Source: Oscillospiraceae bacterium (GTDB lineage: Bacteria > Bacillota > Clostridia > Oscillospirales > Oscillospiraceae). From it: a DNA stretch of 12,176 nt. The position numbers were made by a program, and so were the translations under genes. Below, in pieces: positions 5,579 to 11,877 of the stretch (positions are counted from its first letter, which is position 1; each line of letters starts with the position of its first letter). The stretch spans positions 1 through 12,176 of the forward strand of contig JAEDJR010000042.1 of the NCBI GenBank assembly GCA_016296235.1, read 5' to 3'. A model generated the notes under the pieces. The model was not told where the DNA came from, ran no database searches, and saw nothing but the letters and a program-made list of their open reading frames with translations.

Positions 5579-6868
5579 CTATGATTTTGCACCGGGCATC
5601 CCCATGCGGTCCAGGGCTGCCAGGCGGACCCGGGAGGCGTCCAGATCAAAAGGATCCACACCGGAGATGCAGGCGGTCAGGGCCGAGGACAGCTCAAAGA
5701 AGCAGAACAGCTCGCCCAGGGACTCGGCTGTCAGATCACCGGCCTGCAGATCCAGGATGGGAACACCGGCGTCGTTATGGGCCTCCGTCATGGCCTGGAG
5801 CACCTGCTCCTCCACATAGTCCAGATTCCGGCCCGACAGGAAGCCCAGGCCGTCGTAATCCTTCCAGTCCATCTCCACCGGCACCTTTTTGGCGATGGGG
5901 GAGAAGTGGAGCACGGTTTCAAAGACGCCGCTGCGGCCGGAGGACACCATCTGATCCAGGGCCTCCAGATCGCCGGGCAGCAGCACCGGCTCCGTGGACA
6001 GGCCCACGCTCTCCCGGCACTCGTGCCGCCAGACCTGCCGCTGCCACCACTGGCCAAAGGCGGCGAAATTGTGGTCGAACAGGCACAGCAGCTCCCGGCT
6101 GCGGCCCTTGCGCCCCAGAACGCTGCGGGCGGCGGCGTAGAGCCAGGCGGGATTTTCAAAGGAACGCACGTCCATGATGTCATAGGCCCCGGCGGCGCCC
6201 TCCAGCACGGACAGAGGATCGATTCCGGCAGCCGCCATGGGCAGCAGCGAAGCGGCCGTCAGGGCGCTGTTGACGCCGCCCAGCTCCCGGGGCAGCAGAA
6301 ACAGCTCGTAGCCCTCCTCCTGGGCCATTTTCTGCAGAGGCGAACCGGCCCGGGTGGCCACGGAGATCCGCTCCTTGGCCTTGGCGCCGTACTTGCGCTC
6401 CATCATCCACCGCAGACTCCGGGCGGCGACGTTGGGGGCCAGGGGCTTGCCGTCCGGGGAGATGATGTGCAGGCTGTAGTCCCGGTCCTCCAGCAGCTGG
6501 CTCAGCTCCACCCACTGGCGGCTGGACAGGGAGCCGCCCACAAACAGCACCTGGGGCAGATGGCCCAGCAGATTCCGGCCCGCGCCGCAGTAGGCGTCGA
6601 TGGCAGCCCGGGCGCCCTGCCATGGGCCGCCGCTGCCGCAGACCACCAGAATATCGGAGCCGGTGCAGATTTTTTCCGATACCCGGCGGACGCTGTGAAT
6701 CATCCGCGCACTGACGGTTTCCGGCGCGTGAAGCCAGCCCAGAAAGCCGGGGCCGTCGGGCTTGTGGTTCTGCAGCAGGTTGTGGGCGTCGAATACCTCT
6801 TTCTCGCTGCCCAGCAGCTCCGGCAGGGTCACACAGGTCCAGACATTGGAAATATCCACATTCATCAT
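5579..6868 (-). CDS. Glucose-6-phosphate isomerase homologue lacking catalytic residues
   Basis: A 429-residue protein matching Pgi from end to end, with no stop or frameshift. Family landmarks are PGFLGWLHAP, SDILVVCGSGGPWQGARAAID (71-91, usually GIGGSYLGARA), VGGSLSSRQWVEL (110-122), AAASLLPMAAAGID, QWWQRQV (273-279), AHNDAGVPILDL, and a C-terminal ELFCFFELSSA with GVDPFD. The usual phosphate-binding SKSGTTTE is replaced by ISPDGKPLA (136-144), GGR by GGV (197-199), and the catalytic Glu (GESEGK), His (DLHS becomes DLEA) and C-terminal Lys (GVEAYK) positions are not kept in my by-eye comparison. It is therefore probably not an active isomerase; a sugar-phosphate sensor or regulatory subunit is one inference. 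The start is the first of two ATGs, with GGGGGG 7 bases upstream; an in-frame TTG at 6883 is less likely. Confidence 0.88.
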   Translation of the reverse strand: MMNVDISNVWTCVTLPELLGSEKEVFDAHNLLQNHKPDGPGFLGWLHAPETVSARMIHSVRRVSEKICTGSDILVVCGSGGPWQGARAAIDAYCGAGRNLLGHLPQVLFVGGSLSSRQWVELSQLLEDRDYSLHIISPDGKPLAPNVAARSLRWMMERKYGAKAKERISVATRAGSPLQKMAQEEGYELFLLPRELGGVNSALTAASLLPMAAAGIDPLSVLEGAAGAYDIMDVRSFENPAWLYAAARSVLGRKGRSRELLCLFDHNFAAFGQWWQRQVWRHECRESVGLSTEPVLLPGDLEALDQMVSSGRSGVFETVLHFSPIAKKVPVEMDWKDYDGLGFLSGRNLDYVEEQVLQAMTEAHNDAGVPILDLQAGDLTAESLGELFCFFELSSALTACISGVDPFDLDASRVRLAALDRMGMPGAKS

Positions 6869-6898
6869 AGGTAAGCCCCCCAAGCGTTTGAATACTAT

Positions 6899-6927
6899 AT
6901 TTTATCATGCTTTGTCCGGCTTGACAA
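6899..6927 (-). promoter_or_regulatory. Promoter for the Pgi-like gene
   Basis: On the minus strand TTGTCA (6927 down to 6922) and TAAAAT (6904 down to 6899) are separated by exactly 17 bases, each matching consensus at five of six positions. GACAA (6923-6927) and TTGTC (6935-6939) form an inverted repeat over the -35, a possible operator. Confidence 0.65.
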
Positions 6928-6952
6928 CGGAGAATTGTCGAGCGATGTGAGA

Positions 6953-6994
6953 GGAATGCGGAATGCGGAATGCAGAATGCGGAATGCAGAATGG
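6953..6994 (+). repeat. Tandem heptamer array, six units of (G/A)GAATGC
   Basis: Six contiguous 7-base units: GGAATGC three times, AGAATGC, GGAATGC, AGAATGG. Units vary only at the first and last base. A shorter copy in the opposite orientation follows proC (4968-4995). This is a short-sequence tandem repeat, too short and unspaced for CRISPR. It lies next to two REP-like palindromes, in the gap between the divergent Pgi-like and sugar-operon genes. Confidence 0.88.
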
Positions 6995-7004
6995 TGGTGT
7001 CTGC

Positions 7005-7029
7005 GGCGGGGGCAAGCCCCGCCCTACGG
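7005..7029 (+). repeat. REP-like unit A (stem plus CTACGG)
   Basis: GGCGGGG-GCAAG-CCCCGCC, a 7-base-pair stem, is followed directly by CTACGG. The same arrangement occurs in unit B (opposite strand, 7046-7073) and unit C (8870-8896). It is extragenic and palindromic, with a constant tail, as in REP elements. Confidence 0.7.
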
Positions 7030-7045
7030 TGCTCTTTAGATCGCG

Positions 7046-7073
7046 CCGTAGGGGCGGCCCGATGTGGCCGCCC
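7046..7073 (-). repeat. REP-like unit B, inverted relative to unit A
   Basis: On the minus strand GGGCGGCC-ACATCG-GGCCGCCC, a perfect 8-base-pair stem, is followed at once by CTACGG. Units A and B point at each other, 16 bases apart, so their tails CCCTACGG (7022-7029) and CCGTAGGG (7046-7053) also form an inverted repeat, giving a BIME-like pair. Confidence 0.7.
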
Positions 7074-7152
7074 GGACGGGGTGAAACCTGCACATTCATG
7101 GTTTTACAGAAAAATCTTGTGAATTTCCAAGAGGAAACGGGAAAGATGGGGT

Positions 7153-7168
7153 TTGGAAACGTTTCAAA
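7153..7168. promoter_or_regulatory. Upstream LacI/CcpA-type operator, imperfect
   Basis: TTGGAAACGTTTCAAA, with central CG, differs from the perfect operator at 7296-7311 by one base. The centres of the two sites are 143 bases apart. I find no convincing promoter next to this copy, so it may be an auxiliary site for DNA looping. Confidence 0.65.
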
Positions 7169-7195
7169 GTATGTGAAGTTATTGTGCTTTTCGAC

Positions 7196-7215
7196 AAAAA
7201 CCGGCAGCGGTTTTT
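7196..7215. terminator. Weak terminator-like hairpin between the two operators
   Basis: AAAAACCG-GCAG-CGGTTTTT is a perfect 8-base-pair stem with T-runs on either strand. It has only three G-C pairs, so it would be a weak terminator. It may stop stray transcripts entering the sugar operon region. Confidence 0.35.
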
Positions 7216-7255
7216 ATTGCAAATGCAGAAAAATGGAATCCCGACAATTTGGGAC

Positions 7256-7284
7256 TTGTTTCTTCTCACAGAGGGGTATATAAT
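7256..7284 (+). promoter_or_regulatory. Promoter of the sugar uptake operon
   Basis: A perfect TATAAT (7279-7284) lies 17 bases after TTGTTT (7256-7261), which matches the -35 at three of six positions. The start point should be near 7291, about 70 bases before the sugar-binding protein gene and directly before the operator at 7296-7311. Confidence 0.65.
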
Positions 7285-7294
7285 AAGGCCATCA

Positions 7295-7312
7295 GTTGGA
7301 AACGTTTCCAAC
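7295..7312. promoter_or_regulatory. Main LacI/CcpA-type operator, perfect palindrome
   Basis: GTTGGAAACGTTTCCAAC is an 18-base perfect palindrome with a central CG, as expected for LacI-family proteins. It lies just downstream of the predicted transcription start, a position that blocks RNA polymerase. It also fits the CcpA cre pattern (WTGNAANCGNWNNCWW), so the local LacI-type regulator, CcpA, or both may bind it. Confidence 0.8.
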
Positions 7313-7321
7313 GTATCTCAA

Positions 7322-7336
7322 CGCCGATATCCGGCG
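7322..7336 (+). other. Small leader hairpin upstream of the sugar-binding protein
   Basis: CGCCG-ATATC-CGGCG forms a 5-base-pair stem in the 5' leader, 11 bases before the AGGAGG site (7348-7353). It could protect the mRNA 5' region or be incidental. Confidence 0.3.
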
Positions 7337-7360
7337 ACTATTACAACAGGAGGAACAACC

Positions 7361-8752
7361 ATGAAAAAGATTCTCGCTTTGCTTCTGGCTCTGGTGATGG
7401 TTCTGGGTCTGGCTGCCTGCGGCAGCAAGAACGAGCCCGCTCCCGCCGAGCCCGAAAAGACCACCGAAACTCCCGCTCCCGCTGAGGAAAAGACCGAAGA
7501 GCCCGCTCCCGCCGAGGAGCAGCCCGCTGCCACCGGTTCTGTCTACTACCTGAACTTCAAGCCCGAAGCTGATCAGGCTTGGCAGGATCTGGCCAAGACC
7601 TACACCGAGAAGACCGGCGTGCCTGTGAAGGTCGTCACCGCTGCTTCCGGCGACTATGAGACCACCCTGAACGCCCAGATGGGCAAGGACGGCGCTCCCA
7701 CCCTGTTCCAGGTTGGCACCAAGCAGGCCCTGGACAACTGGGACGACTACTGCCTGGATCTGACCGGCACCGCCGTCTACAACGAAATGACCACCGACGA
7801 CTTCAACCTGAGAAATGGCGCCGGCGAAGTCAAGGCCATCGGCTACTGCTACGAGGCCTACGGCATTATCACCAACACCGCTCTGCTGGCCGAGGCCGGC
7901 TACTCCGTGGACGACATCACCGACTTCGCCTCCCTGAAGGCTGTTGCCGATGACATCCACGCCCGCGCTGACGAGCTGGGCTTCGACGCCTTCACCTCCG
8001 CCGGCCTGGACGGCTCCTCCTCCTGGCGTTTCTCCGGCCACCTGGCCAACATGCCCCTGTTCTACCAGTTCCGTGACGACGGTGTGAACGAGCAGCCCGC
8101 TGAGATCACCGACGCCTACCTGGACAACTTCCGCAACATCTGGGATCTGTATGTCAACGATTCCTGCGTCGCTCCTGCTGACCAGATCACCGCTACCGGC
8201 GATCAGGCCGAGGCTGAGTTCGGCCAGGGCAAGGCCGTGTTCTTCCAGAACGGTTCCTGGGAGTACGCCAACCTGGTGACCGACGAGACCAGGGGCTTCC
8301 TGATGAACGCCGCTGACCTGACCATGCTGCCCATCTACTGCGGCGTGGACGGCGAAGACAAGGCTGGCCTGTGCGCCGGTACCGAGAACTGCTGGGCTGT
8401 CAACAGCAAGTCCTCCGAGGCTGACATCCAGGCGACTCTGGACTTCCTGTACTGGGTTGTGACCTCCGACGAGGGCACCCAGATGATGGCCGACAACCTG
8501 GGCCCCATCCCCTTCAAGAATGCCAAGACCCCTGAGAACGTGTTCTTTGCCGCTGCCAATGACTATACCGCTGCCGGCAACTACGTTGTGACCTGGGCCT
8601 TCAACTACACCCCCAACGTGGACTCCTGGAGAGCCGGTGTTGTCACCGCTCTGGCCGCTTACACCACCGATCCCTCCGACGCCAACTGGGAAGAGGTTGT
8701 GACCGCTTTCGTGGACGGCTGGGCCATCGAGTACGCCATGCAGAACGGCTGA
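7361..8752 (+). CDS. ABC sugar-binding lipoprotein (maltodextrin-type)
   Basis: Extracellular solute-binding protein of a carbohydrate ABC importer, anchored to the outer face of the membrane. The 463-residue precursor has a lipoprotein signal, MKKILALLLALVMVLGLAAC, with Cys20 as the predicted lipidated residue. Residues 21-60 are a Pro/Ala/Glu/Thr-rich flexible linker with a repeated PAPAEE-type unit. The mature fold has family-1 binding protein features such as AEFGQGKAVFFQNGSWEYANL and NLGPIPFKNA. AGGAGG lies 7 bases before the ATG. Codons look strongly biased (CTG, AAG, GGC, ACC, many GCT/GTT), suggesting high expression. MalQ and MalF/MalG-type neighbours suggest maltodextrin as substrate, but this is inferred from context; other oligosaccharides remain possible. 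Confidence 0.92.
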   Translation: MKKILALLLALVMVLGLAACGSKNEPAPAEPEKTTETPAPAEEKTEEPAPAEEQPAATGSVYYLNFKPEADQAWQDLAKTYTEKTGVPVKVVTAASGDYETTLNAQMGKDGAPTLFQVGTKQALDNWDDYCLDLTGTAVYNEMTTDDFNLRNGAGEVKAIGYCYEAYGIITNTALLAEAGYSVDDITDFASLKAVADDIHARADELGFDAFTSAGLDGSSSWRFSGHLANMPLFYQFRDDGVNEQPAEITDAYLDNFRNIWDLYVNDSCVAPADQITATGDQAEAEFGQGKAVFFQNGSWEYANLVTDETRGFLMNAADLTMLPIYCGVDGEDKAGLCAGTENCWAVNSKSSEADIQATLDFLYWVVTSDEGTQMMADNLGPIPFKNAKTPENVFFAAANDYTAAGNYVVTWAFNYTPNVDSWRAGVVTALAAYTTDPSDANWEEVVTAFVDGWAIEYAMQNG

Positions 8753-8780
8753 TCCCGCTGCTGAATCCAACCATGTAACC

Positions 8781-8812
8781 ATGCAGGGCTGGGCAATAGC
8801 CCAGCCCTGCAT
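8781..8812 (+). terminator. Strong intercistronic hairpin after the sugar-binding protein gene
   Basis: ATGCAGGGCTGGGC-AATA-GCCCAGCCCTGCAT is a perfect 14-base-pair stem 28 bases after the stop. It is followed by ATATTATAAGG rather than a T-run, so it is probably a partial terminator or 3' mRNA stabiliser, allowing more binding protein than permease to be made. Confidence 0.75.
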
Positions 8813-8865
8813 ATATTATAAGGCGGAGGCATGGGCCTGGGGCAGGGAGGACAATGCAGCTGCCT

Positions 8866-8932
8866 GCACGGCGGCCAGGGTCTGGCCGCCCTACGGACGC
8901 ATGATGTGCGGGGTTCAGCCCCGGAGCCGTGC
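8866..8932 (+). repeat. REP-like unit C with flanking inverted repeats
   Basis: GGCGGCC-AGGGTCT-GGCCGCC (8870-8890), then CTACGG (8891-8896), repeats the stem-plus-tail design of units A and B. A second hairpin, CGGGG-TTCAG-CCCCG (8909-8923), follows. GCACGGC (8866-8872) and GCCGTGC (8926-8932) bracket the whole, so one large structure could form. The rest of the 236-base gap between the binding-protein and permease genes holds only the hairpin at 8781-8812, and at its end the permease ribosome binding site. Confidence 0.65.
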
Positions 8933-8988
8933 CTGCGCCTTATAATTGAGAAACAAAAAGAGAACTTCAGAGAGAAAGGAAGATCAAC

Positions 8989-9906
8989 TTGCGCAAGAAA
9001 AAACCCGACGGCTCTGCTGTGAACAGCCAGCTGATCCGCCGCCCCATCCAGCGTTGGTTCCCGCTGTTTATCCTGCCGGTGTTCATCTGCTTCTGCATCG
9101 GCTTTGTGTGGCCCTTCCTCCAGGGCATCTACCTGTCCTTCTGCACCTTCAACATCCCCAAGGACGCCACCTGGGTGGGCCTGCAGAACTATGTCAAGGT
9201 GTTCCAGGATCCCAGCTTTATCCACGCCTTCTGGAACACGGCGGCCTTTGCCGTGGTGTCCATTCTGGTCATCAACGTGTTTGCCTTCTTCGTGGCCTAC
9301 GCCCTGACCCAGAAGATGCGCGGCTCCAACCTGTTCCGCACGGTGTTCTTCATGCCCAACCTCATCGGCGGCGTGGTTCTGGGCTATATCTGGTCTATGA
9401 TCTTTGACGGCATCCTGCGGCAGTACGGCACCTACCTCACGGCCAATGCCACCTATGGCTTCTGGGGCCTGGTGATTCTGGTGTCCTGGCAGCAGATCGG
9501 CTATATGATGATTATCTACATCGCCGGCCTGCAGGCGGTGCCCGGCGATATGCTGGAGGCCGCCAAGATCGACGGCGCCACCGGCGCCCAGACCTTGTTC
9601 AAGGTTATCATCCCCAACGTCATGCCCTCCATCACCATCTGCACCTTCCTGACCCTGACCAACGGCTTCAAGCTCTTCGACCAGAACCTGGCCCTGACCG
9701 GCGGTCTGCCCCAGGTGGTGGATAAGGCGGCCAAGATGAAGGTCAACCTGTCCGAACTGCTGGCCCTGAACATCTACTCCACCTACAACATCAACAAGAA
9801 CTGGCACGGCGTTGCCCAGGCCAAGGCTGTCATCTTCTTCATCCTGGTGGCGGTTCTGGCTCTGAGCCAGCAGTATGCGACCCGCAAGAAGGAGGTACAG
9901 CAGTAA
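8989..9906 (+). CDS. MalF-type sugar ABC transporter permease
   Basis: Inner-membrane permease subunit of the importer, 305 residues. The first membrane segment is about residues 24-45, and several more hydrophobic segments follow to about residue 295. The cytoplasmic EAA loop that contacts the ATPase reads EAAKIDGATGAQTLFKVIIP, with the conserved EAA...DGA...Q...F...P pattern. The start is taken as TTG because AAGGAAG lies 6 bases upstream and the next residues are a basic cytoplasmic N-terminus (RKKKPDG); no nearby ATG has such a site. Its TAA overlaps the ATG of the next gene by one base (TAATG), so the two permeases are translationally coupled and probably made in equal amounts. Confidence 0.93.
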   Translation: MRKKKPDGSAVNSQLIRRPIQRWFPLFILPVFICFCIGFVWPFLQGIYLSFCTFNIPKDATWVGLQNYVKVFQDPSFIHAFWNTAAFAVVSILVINVFAFFVAYALTQKMRGSNLFRTVFFMPNLIGGVVLGYIWSMIFDGILRQYGTYLTANATYGFWGLVILVSWQQIGYMMIIYIAGLQAVPGDMLEAAKIDGATGAQTLFKVIIPNVMPSITICTFLTLTNGFKLFDQNLALTGGLPQVVDKAAKMKVNLSELLALNIYSTYNINKNWHGVAQAKAVIFFILVAVLALSQQYATRKKEVQQ

Positions 9907-10754
9907 TGAAAATCAAGAAGTATTCCACTGCCAGTACAATTCCGACCGTTGCCTTCGCGCTGATCTGCGTGGTGTGGATCATACCCATCGTGGAAGTCAT
10001 CACCAACTCTATGAAAACCAACGACGCCATCAACACCAGCGTCTTTGCCCTGCCCAACTCCGCCACCTTCGTGGGCCTGGCCAACTATGTCAAGGGCCTG
10101 ACCTTCGGCAACTACCCCTTCCTGAAGTCCGCGTTCTACAGCGTGTTCATCTCCGTGGTGTCCACGGTGCTGATCCTGCTGTGCTGCTCCATGGCCGCCT
10201 GGTACATCGCCCGGGTAGACAGCGCCTTTGCGCGGTTCTTCTACTACCTGTGCCTGTTCTCCATGATCGTCCCCTTCCAGATGGTCATGTTCACCCTGAC
10301 CTCCACCGCCGACAACCTGAAGCTCAACACCCCCTGGACCATTCCCGTGATCTACCTGGGCTTCGGCGCAGGCCTGGCCATCTTCATGTTCGTGGGCTTT
10401 GTCAAGGGTATGCCCCTGGCCATCGAAGAGGCTGCCGCCATTGACGGCTGCGGCCCCGTGCGGACCTTCTTCAACGTGGTGATCCCCATGCTGAAGCCCA
10501 CCATGATCTCCGTGGGTATCCTGGAGCTCATGTGGGTCTGGAACGACTATCTGCTGCCCTACCTGGTGCTGGATATCACCGAGTACCGCACCATTCCCAT
10601 CCATGTGCAGTATCTGAAGGGCAGCTACGGCACCGTGGATCTGGGCGCCACCATGGCCGTTATCATGATGGCAATTCTGCCCATCATCATCGTCTACCTG
10701 TTCTGCCAGAAGTACATCATCAAGGGCGTTGCCGCCGGCGCCGTGAAGGGATGA
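9906..10754 (+). CDS. MalG-type sugar ABC transporter permease
   Basis: Second permease subunit, 282 residues, partner of the MalF-type protein. The N-terminal segment TIPTVAFALICVVWIIPIVEVI is followed by about five more membrane helices. The EAA loop is EEAAAIDGCGPVRTFFNVVIP, and the protein ends in a helix and a short basic/Gly tail (KGVAAGAVKG), typical of MalG-type subunits. The ATG shares one base with the previous stop. The next gene, the LacI-type regulator, begins 6 bases after its stop. No ATPase gene follows, so a shared MsmX/MalK-like ATPase encoded elsewhere would be needed; in Gram-positive bacteria this is common. Confidence 0.93.
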   Translation: MKIKKYSTASTIPTVAFALICVVWIIPIVEVITNSMKTNDAINTSVFALPNSATFVGLANYVKGLTFGNYPFLKSAFYSVFISVVSTVLILLCCSMAAWYIARVDSAFARFFYYLCLFSMIVPFQMVMFTLTSTADNLKLNTPWTIPVIYLGFGAGLAIFMFVGFVKGMPLAIEEAAAIDGCGPVRTFFNVVIPMLKPTMISVGILELMWVWNDYLLPYLVLDITEYRTIPIHVQYLKGSYGTVDLGATMAVIMMAILPIIIVYLFCQKYIIKGVAAGAVKG

Positions 10755-10760
10755 TCGCCT

Positions 10761-11768
10761 ATGACCATTAAGGACCTGGCGCGGGAATCCGGCTACTCCC
10801 TGGGCACCGTCTCCCGGGTACTCAATGGCCATCCCAATGTCAGCGACAAAGCCCGGAAGGCCGTCATGGCCGTGGTGGAAGCCCAGGGCTTTGAGATCAA
10901 CAGCAATGCCAAAAACCTCAAAAAAACCCAGGGCGACAGCATCCTGATTATGGTCAAGGGCCGCGGCAACGAGCTGTTTGCCAGCATGGTGGAGCAGTAT
11001 CAGGAAATCTTCGCCCGGACCTCCTATCCGCTGATTATCGATTACATCGACGAGCTGGACAGCGAGGTGCGCCGGGCGGGGGCCCTGTGCCGGGAAAAGA
11101 AGCCCCTGGGCGTCCTGTTCCTGGGCGGCACCCACCGGAATTTCCGCGAGGATTTTGACAAGATTCAGGTTCCGGCGGTGCTGGTTACAGGCAGCGCCCG
11201 GAATCTGGGGTTCGGCAACCTGTCCAGCGTCTGCGCCGACGACTGTGAGGGCGCCGTCTGCGCCGTGGAGCATCTGCTGCGCAGCGGCCACCGGCAGCTG
11301 CTGGTGCTGGGCGGCGACCTGAACAAGTCCGATACCAGCCGCAACCGCTATAACGGCTGCGTGGAGGCGTTCCGGCGCAGCGGCCTGGAGTTCGACGGCA
11401 ATTGCTACTATACCTGCCGGTACTCCTATCAGTCCGGCTATGAGGCCATGAAGCAGGCTCTCGACGACGGCGCGGACTGCTCTGCGGTGTTTGCCATGGC
11501 CGACGTCATTGCCATCGGCGCCATCCGCGCCATTCACGAACGGGGCCTGCGGGTGCCCCAGGACGTCTCCGTCGTGGGCTACGACGGCCTGTCCATCGGA
11601 GATTTTCTCCAGCCCCGGCTGTCCACCGTGGCACAGCCCATCGGCGACATGGCCCGCCGCAGCGCGGCCCTGCTGCTGGAGCAGATCGAGTGCCACACCC
11701 CGGCCTGTCACGAAATCATTCCTTTCTCCCTGGCGCGGAAGGACAGCGTTCGGGAAATCCGGCTCTGA
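10761..11768 (+). CDS. LacI-family transcriptional regulator
   Basis: A 335-residue repressor with the LacI/GalR layout. The N-terminal helix-turn-helix is MTIKDLARESGYSLGTVSRVLNG, followed by VSDKARKAVMAVVEAQGF and the hinge helix NSNAKNLKK, whose Leu is the residue type that inserts at a central CpG. A periplasmic-binding-protein-like sensor domain fills the rest, ending with the typical VSVVGYDGLSIGDFLQPRLSTVAQP. It probably controls its own operon through the CG-centred operators at 7153-7168 and 7296-7311, with a maltodextrin-related inducer; the regulator-site link is inferred. It is the fourth gene of the operon, with GAAGGG about 10 bases before its ATG, so it would be repressed with its targets (autoregulation). 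Confidence 0.93.
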   Translation: MTIKDLARESGYSLGTVSRVLNGHPNVSDKARKAVMAVVEAQGFEINSNAKNLKKTQGDSILIMVKGRGNELFASMVEQYQEIFARTSYPLIIDYIDELDSEVRRAGALCREKKPLGVLFLGGTHRNFREDFDKIQVPAVLVTGSARNLGFGNLSSVCADDCEGAVCAVEHLLRSGHRQLLVLGGDLNKSDTSRNRYNGCVEAFRRSGLEFDGNCYYTCRYSYQSGYEAMKQALDDGADCSAVFAMADVIAIGAIRAIHERGLRVPQDVSVVGYDGLSIGDFLQPRLSTVAQPIGDMARRSAALLLEQIECHTPACHEIIPFSLARKDSVREIRL

Positions 11769-11784
11769 ACTTCATCATATCACG

Positions 11785-11841
11785 GCGGATCTTCGGCATC
11801 CGCTCCCGCAGCGTCGCCCGAATCCGGACGGCGCTGCGCCG
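11785..11841 (+). other. Structured spacer between lacI-type gene and malQ
   Basis: GCGGAT and ATCCGC (11785-11803) pair around CTTCGGC, which can also close a C(TTCG)G tetraloop. A second hairpin, CGGCG-CTG-CGCCG, is at 11829-11841. No T-run follows either, and no convincing promoter is seen in the 109-base gap. It may be an mRNA processing or stability element. Confidence 0.4.
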
Positions 11842-11877
11842 CAATCCCATATCTTTCCCCCTTCGGAGGTGCTCTCC

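Noticed and set aside
5579..6868. Pgi-like gene as a decayed pseudogene
   Set aside because: There is no stop or frameshift, length and fold landmarks are kept, and there is a near-consensus promoter. Changes are concentrated at catalytic motifs, which fits repurposing better than random decay.
6953..6994. Heptamer array as a possible CRISPR array
   Set aside because: Units are 7 bases with no spacers, and no cas gene is in the window.
6963..7283. Plus-strand open frame through the heptamer array and REP-like units
   Set aside because: It begins by translating the repeats (MRNAECGMQNG...), has no proper ribosome binding site, and crosses palindromes and an operator. It is repeat translation, not a gene.
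8941..8946. Perfect TATAAT upstream of the MalF-type gene
   Set aside because: No -35-like hexamer is found at 16-18 bases upstream (the region is GCCCCG-like) and there is no extended -10 TG, so a separate permease promoter is not supported.
8831..9022. 63-codon open frame with GGCGGAGG just before its ATG
   Set aside because: It runs through REP-like unit C and into the permease gene in another frame, and its product has no recognisable composition or motif. The purine stretch next to the ATG is also too close for a normal site.
9783..11711. A 642-residue minus-strand open frame across the permease and regulator genes
   Set aside because: Its product is His/Gly/Gln-rich without domains and lies fully opposite MalG-type and LacI-type genes with clear motifs.
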